NCBI GenBank assembly: GCA_013812565.1
Contig: JACCTF010000404.1
Location: forward strand, 1-7,215
Origin: Pyrinomonadaceae bacterium
Lineage (GTDB): Bacteria; Acidobacteriota; Blastocatellia; Pyrinomonadales; Pyrinomonadaceae
Length of the DNA stretch: 7,215 nucleotides
Reading direction: 5' to 3'
Shown: positions 5,511-7,215 of the stretch, one piece after another
How the letters are laid out: every line of letters begins with the position of its first letter
Position numbering within the stretch: the stretch's first letter is position 1
Program-made: the position numbers and the translations under genes
The notes under the pieces: generated by a model
Told to the model about the DNA's origin: nothing
What the model saw: only the letters and a program-made list of their open reading frames with translations
The model's database searches: none

Positions 5511-7110
5511 TCATGAAGGGACGGGATTTATAAAATCACAAGACAGAGATTCATAAATGCTTCTTGGCAGATTCAACAGCATGAGCAAGCGGTGCTGCAC
5601 TTCGTTGAGTTCGCTCAGCAGTCTCTTCTGTTTGCCTGCGACTTCTACCGTCGTCACGCTTATTCCGCAGAAGGCTTCCAATATCAACTCTGCGCTGGGG
5701 CGCCTCGTTTGTCTCCCGCGCTGGCTGGAGTAGATGCCTTTTAACTGTTCACCTTGCTTGGCTAGTTCGCGGCGAACCACAAACTCCAACAAGGTCAGTT
5801 CTCTCACACAAAGTGTCAACAGATGGATCAGACCGGTGATCCGCTCTTCTTTTTGCAAGTACATCGGTTGCAATCCCAAGCGACGACCCTTTAAGCGGCT
5901 GATGCTATGTTCGATCTGGTATTGCTCGCGATACGACAGCACGGCTTCTCGCAACTCTAACTCTTTCTGGTTGCTCCCATATACCCGCCAGCCACTGTAG
6001 TTTTTCTTCCGCTCGATGGCTTGCTCGTTGCGCGCGACTGTGACTTTGACTTCTCTATCTATTCTTTCTTCCGCTACTCTAGCGTTGTATTTCCTGACTG
6101 CTTTTCTGCTTTCTGTGACTTCCCATTCAACCTCTAGTAACTCACCGCAACGATGCTTGTGCACCACGGCTTGAGCCGCGGCTTTTATTTCAATCTCGCT
6201 CAAGCGTTTCTTCCCTTGCCGCCGCTCGTTCAACTTTTCGATTTCTTCTCCGGCGCGTAACAAACGCTTCTCCAAACGCTCTTTTTCTGCTCCGGCATAG
6301 CTTTCGCTACGCACGACATACAAACTCTCTTCCCATTCGATGGCTTGACCGCCTACTTCACTGCGCAGCCGTCGCCTCGTCTGATAGCCGACGGCCAGCA
6401 ACTCTTTTTCCGCTTCTTTACTCTCCACTGGTTTGAACACTTCTTCCAGCAAAACTTCTCCCACCAACGCCGGCTCAACCAGCGCTTCAAAAAGGGTCTG
6501 GGCCATCTGACTGCCACTCAACGGACACAAATAGAGATCACTACTGGCGGCCAACCACGCGCGCGTCGCGAGCGCCGCCATCTTCGCATCGCCGACATAT
6601 AGTTTCCCGCCGCGCCCGACACTCTCTTGCACTCGTTTGATGGCAGGCACATAGAGCGGCTCATCCGCACTCTGGCCACTCACCACGGCCGTCATCAATG
6701 GCATCCCGAGCGGGTCTAAACTCGCTAAGGAAATCTTCACTTGCCCTAAATCAGGGCGCCGATCTTTGCTGAATCCCAACTGCAACAAGCCTTCTTCACT
6801 CACCGCTCCATAGCTGTAGGTAGTCGTGCTATCAAGCCTCACCCGCGCAACACTCATGTCATAAACCCGCAACGTCTTTTGATTCAAAGCACTTTCAAAT
6901 GCACACCAACCCGGCTCTCTGGCAAGTCGCTCCAACACATCTGCAAGGCGGTCATCGCTAAAATTCAAAGCCCGTACCGGTCGGCCAAAACTCGCCTCAT
7001 AGACGCTCAAATGTTGCGCGACAAAGGCTTCAACTTTGTTCAACCGATGGTCGCCGTGAGACAAAATATAGGCCATCCAGCCTTCGACAACTTGATCCCC
7101 CTGGAATTTG
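5511..7110 (-). mobile_element. IS1634-type insertion sequence, probably truncated at its upstream (right) end
   Basis: The limits are approximate. The downstream terminus should lie in 5454-5510, but no terminal repeat could be paired, because the upstream terminus appears to be missing or replaced. Similarity to the family, judged from memory, stops around 7094-7110 on the right, and what lies beyond looks like the leader of a different, plus-strand gene. No target-site duplication can be tested. Confidence 0.5.
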
Positions 7111-7175
7111 CTTTTTAAGTTGTTGATTCTAAAAGGGTGAGAATATGTCTCTGCTAAAATGCTGGAATGGCTCAA
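5511..7175 (-). CDS. IS1634-family DDE transposase, N-terminus atypical or truncated
   Basis: A cut-and-paste transposase of the IS4 superclan. Counting from TTG 7175: N-terminal fold GWMAYILSHGDHRLNKVE (32-49) and FSDDRLADVLERL (72-84); catalytic D115 in VRLDSTT; D196 in LYVGDAKMAALATRAWL; a basic, coiled-coil-like insertion (about 290-335); GWRVYGSN (395-402); then YREQYQIEHSISRLKG with catalytic E422 and K429 in the Y-R-E-K-like box (R replaced by Q418), and the typical LGLQPMYLQKEERITGLIHLL tail. The catalytic core is complete. The start is unclear: the frame stays open to the window edge without an ATG, 7175 is only a TTG, and the first in-frame ATG is at 7076, inside the conserved domain. 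Residues 1-27 do not resemble the family's usual beginning, so this copy is probably broken at its 5' end. Confidence 0.8.
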   Translation of the reverse strand: MSHSSILAETYSHPFRINNLKSKFQGDQVVEGWMAYILSHGDHRLNKVEAFVAQHLSVYEASFGRPVRALNFSDDRLADVLERLAREPGWCAFESALNQKTLRVYDMSVARVRLDSTTTYSYGAVSEEGLLQLGFSKDRRPDLGQVKISLASLDPLGMPLMTAVVSGQSADEPLYVPAIKRVQESVGRGGKLYVGDAKMAALATRAWLAASSDLYLCPLSGSQMAQTLFEALVEPALVGEVLLEEVFKPVESKEAEKELLAVGYQTRRRLRSEVGGQAIEWEESLYVVRSESYAGAEKERLEKRLLRAGEEIEKLNERRQGKKRLSEIEIKAAAQAVVHKHRCGELLEVEWEVTESRKAVRKYNARVAEERIDREVKVTVARNEQAIERKKNYSGWRVYGSNQKELELREAVLSYREQYQIEHSISRLKGRRLGLQPMYLQKEERITGLIHLLTLCVRELTLLEFVVRRELAKQGEQLKGIYSSQRGRQTRRPSAELILEAFCGISVTTVEVAGKQKRLLSELNEVQHRLLMLLNLPRSIYESLSCDFINPVPS

Positions 7176-7215
7176 CCTCCACGCTTTGCGCTGGAGACTT
7201 TCAAACAGATCTTCC
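7167..7215 (+). CDS. Start of an unidentified plus-strand gene, cut by the window edge
   Basis: From ATG 7167 the frame reads MAQPPRFALETFKQIF and is still open at the last base. The amino acid pattern (PPRFALETFKQIF) resembles the beginnings of some IS91-like transposases as I remember them, but 16 residues cannot establish that. No Shine-Dalgarno is evident just upstream. Other plus-strand ATGs at 7145 and 7159 are open too. If real, this gene is divergent from, and overlaps, the doubtful N-terminus of the IS1634-type transposase. Confidence 0.3.
   Translation, partial: MAQPPRFALETFKQIF

Noticed and set aside
29..7175. A composite transposon bounded by the two insertion sequences
   Set aside because: The two transposases belong to different families, so their ends could not be mobilised as one unit by either enzyme.

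Overview
The window looks like an accessory, mobile-element-rich stretch of a bacterial chromosome or plasmid with moderate to high GC. I cannot fix the host. The heptamer repeat of the TCCAAGG/TCCAAAG type, the two transposase types and the style of the Hsp70/GrpE pair would fit Acidobacteriota (for example Blastocatellia), but Chloroflexota or another phylum is possible. This is a low-confidence inference from remembered family flavour, not a search result.

Layout. (1) Positions 29-1411, minus strand: a complete DDE transposase, best matched to the IS1380/IS4-like group. (2) Positions 1628-2203 and 2229-2810, plus strand: an intact small serine recombinase, then 25 nt later a PF07929 protein (plasmid pRiA4b ORF-3-like; the family is also named after the IS1096 passenger TnpR). 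Their tight spacing suggests co-transcription. The recombinase leader has two mutually exclusive foldings around its only good Shine-Dalgarno sequence. (3) Positions 2811-3033: a 223-nt intergenic region dense in inverted and direct repeats, presumably the control region for the next operon. (4) Positions 3034-3714 and 3707-5410, plus strand: an atypical GrpE overlapping by 8 nt an Hsp70 (DnaK-type) with an intact ATPase domain but a shortened C-terminal lid. No J-domain gene is present. (5) Positions 5421-5453: tandem heptamer repeats. (6) Positions 5511 to about 7100, minus strand: an IS1634-type transposase whose C-terminal two thirds and catalytic core are intact but whose first ~40 residues do not look like the family, suggesting 5' truncation. 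(7) Right edge: a plus-strand reading frame begins at 7167 and runs out of the window.

Reading as a whole: a two-gene chaperone unit (nucleotide exchange factor plus Hsp70) and a two-gene recombinase/PF07929 unit lie between two insertion sequences of different families. The Hsp70/GrpE pair looks like a specialised paralogue rather than the housekeeping one: GrpE is expanded in the middle, Hsp70 is shortened at the end, and no dnaJ or hrcA is visible. No rRNA, tRNA or CRISPR array was seen.
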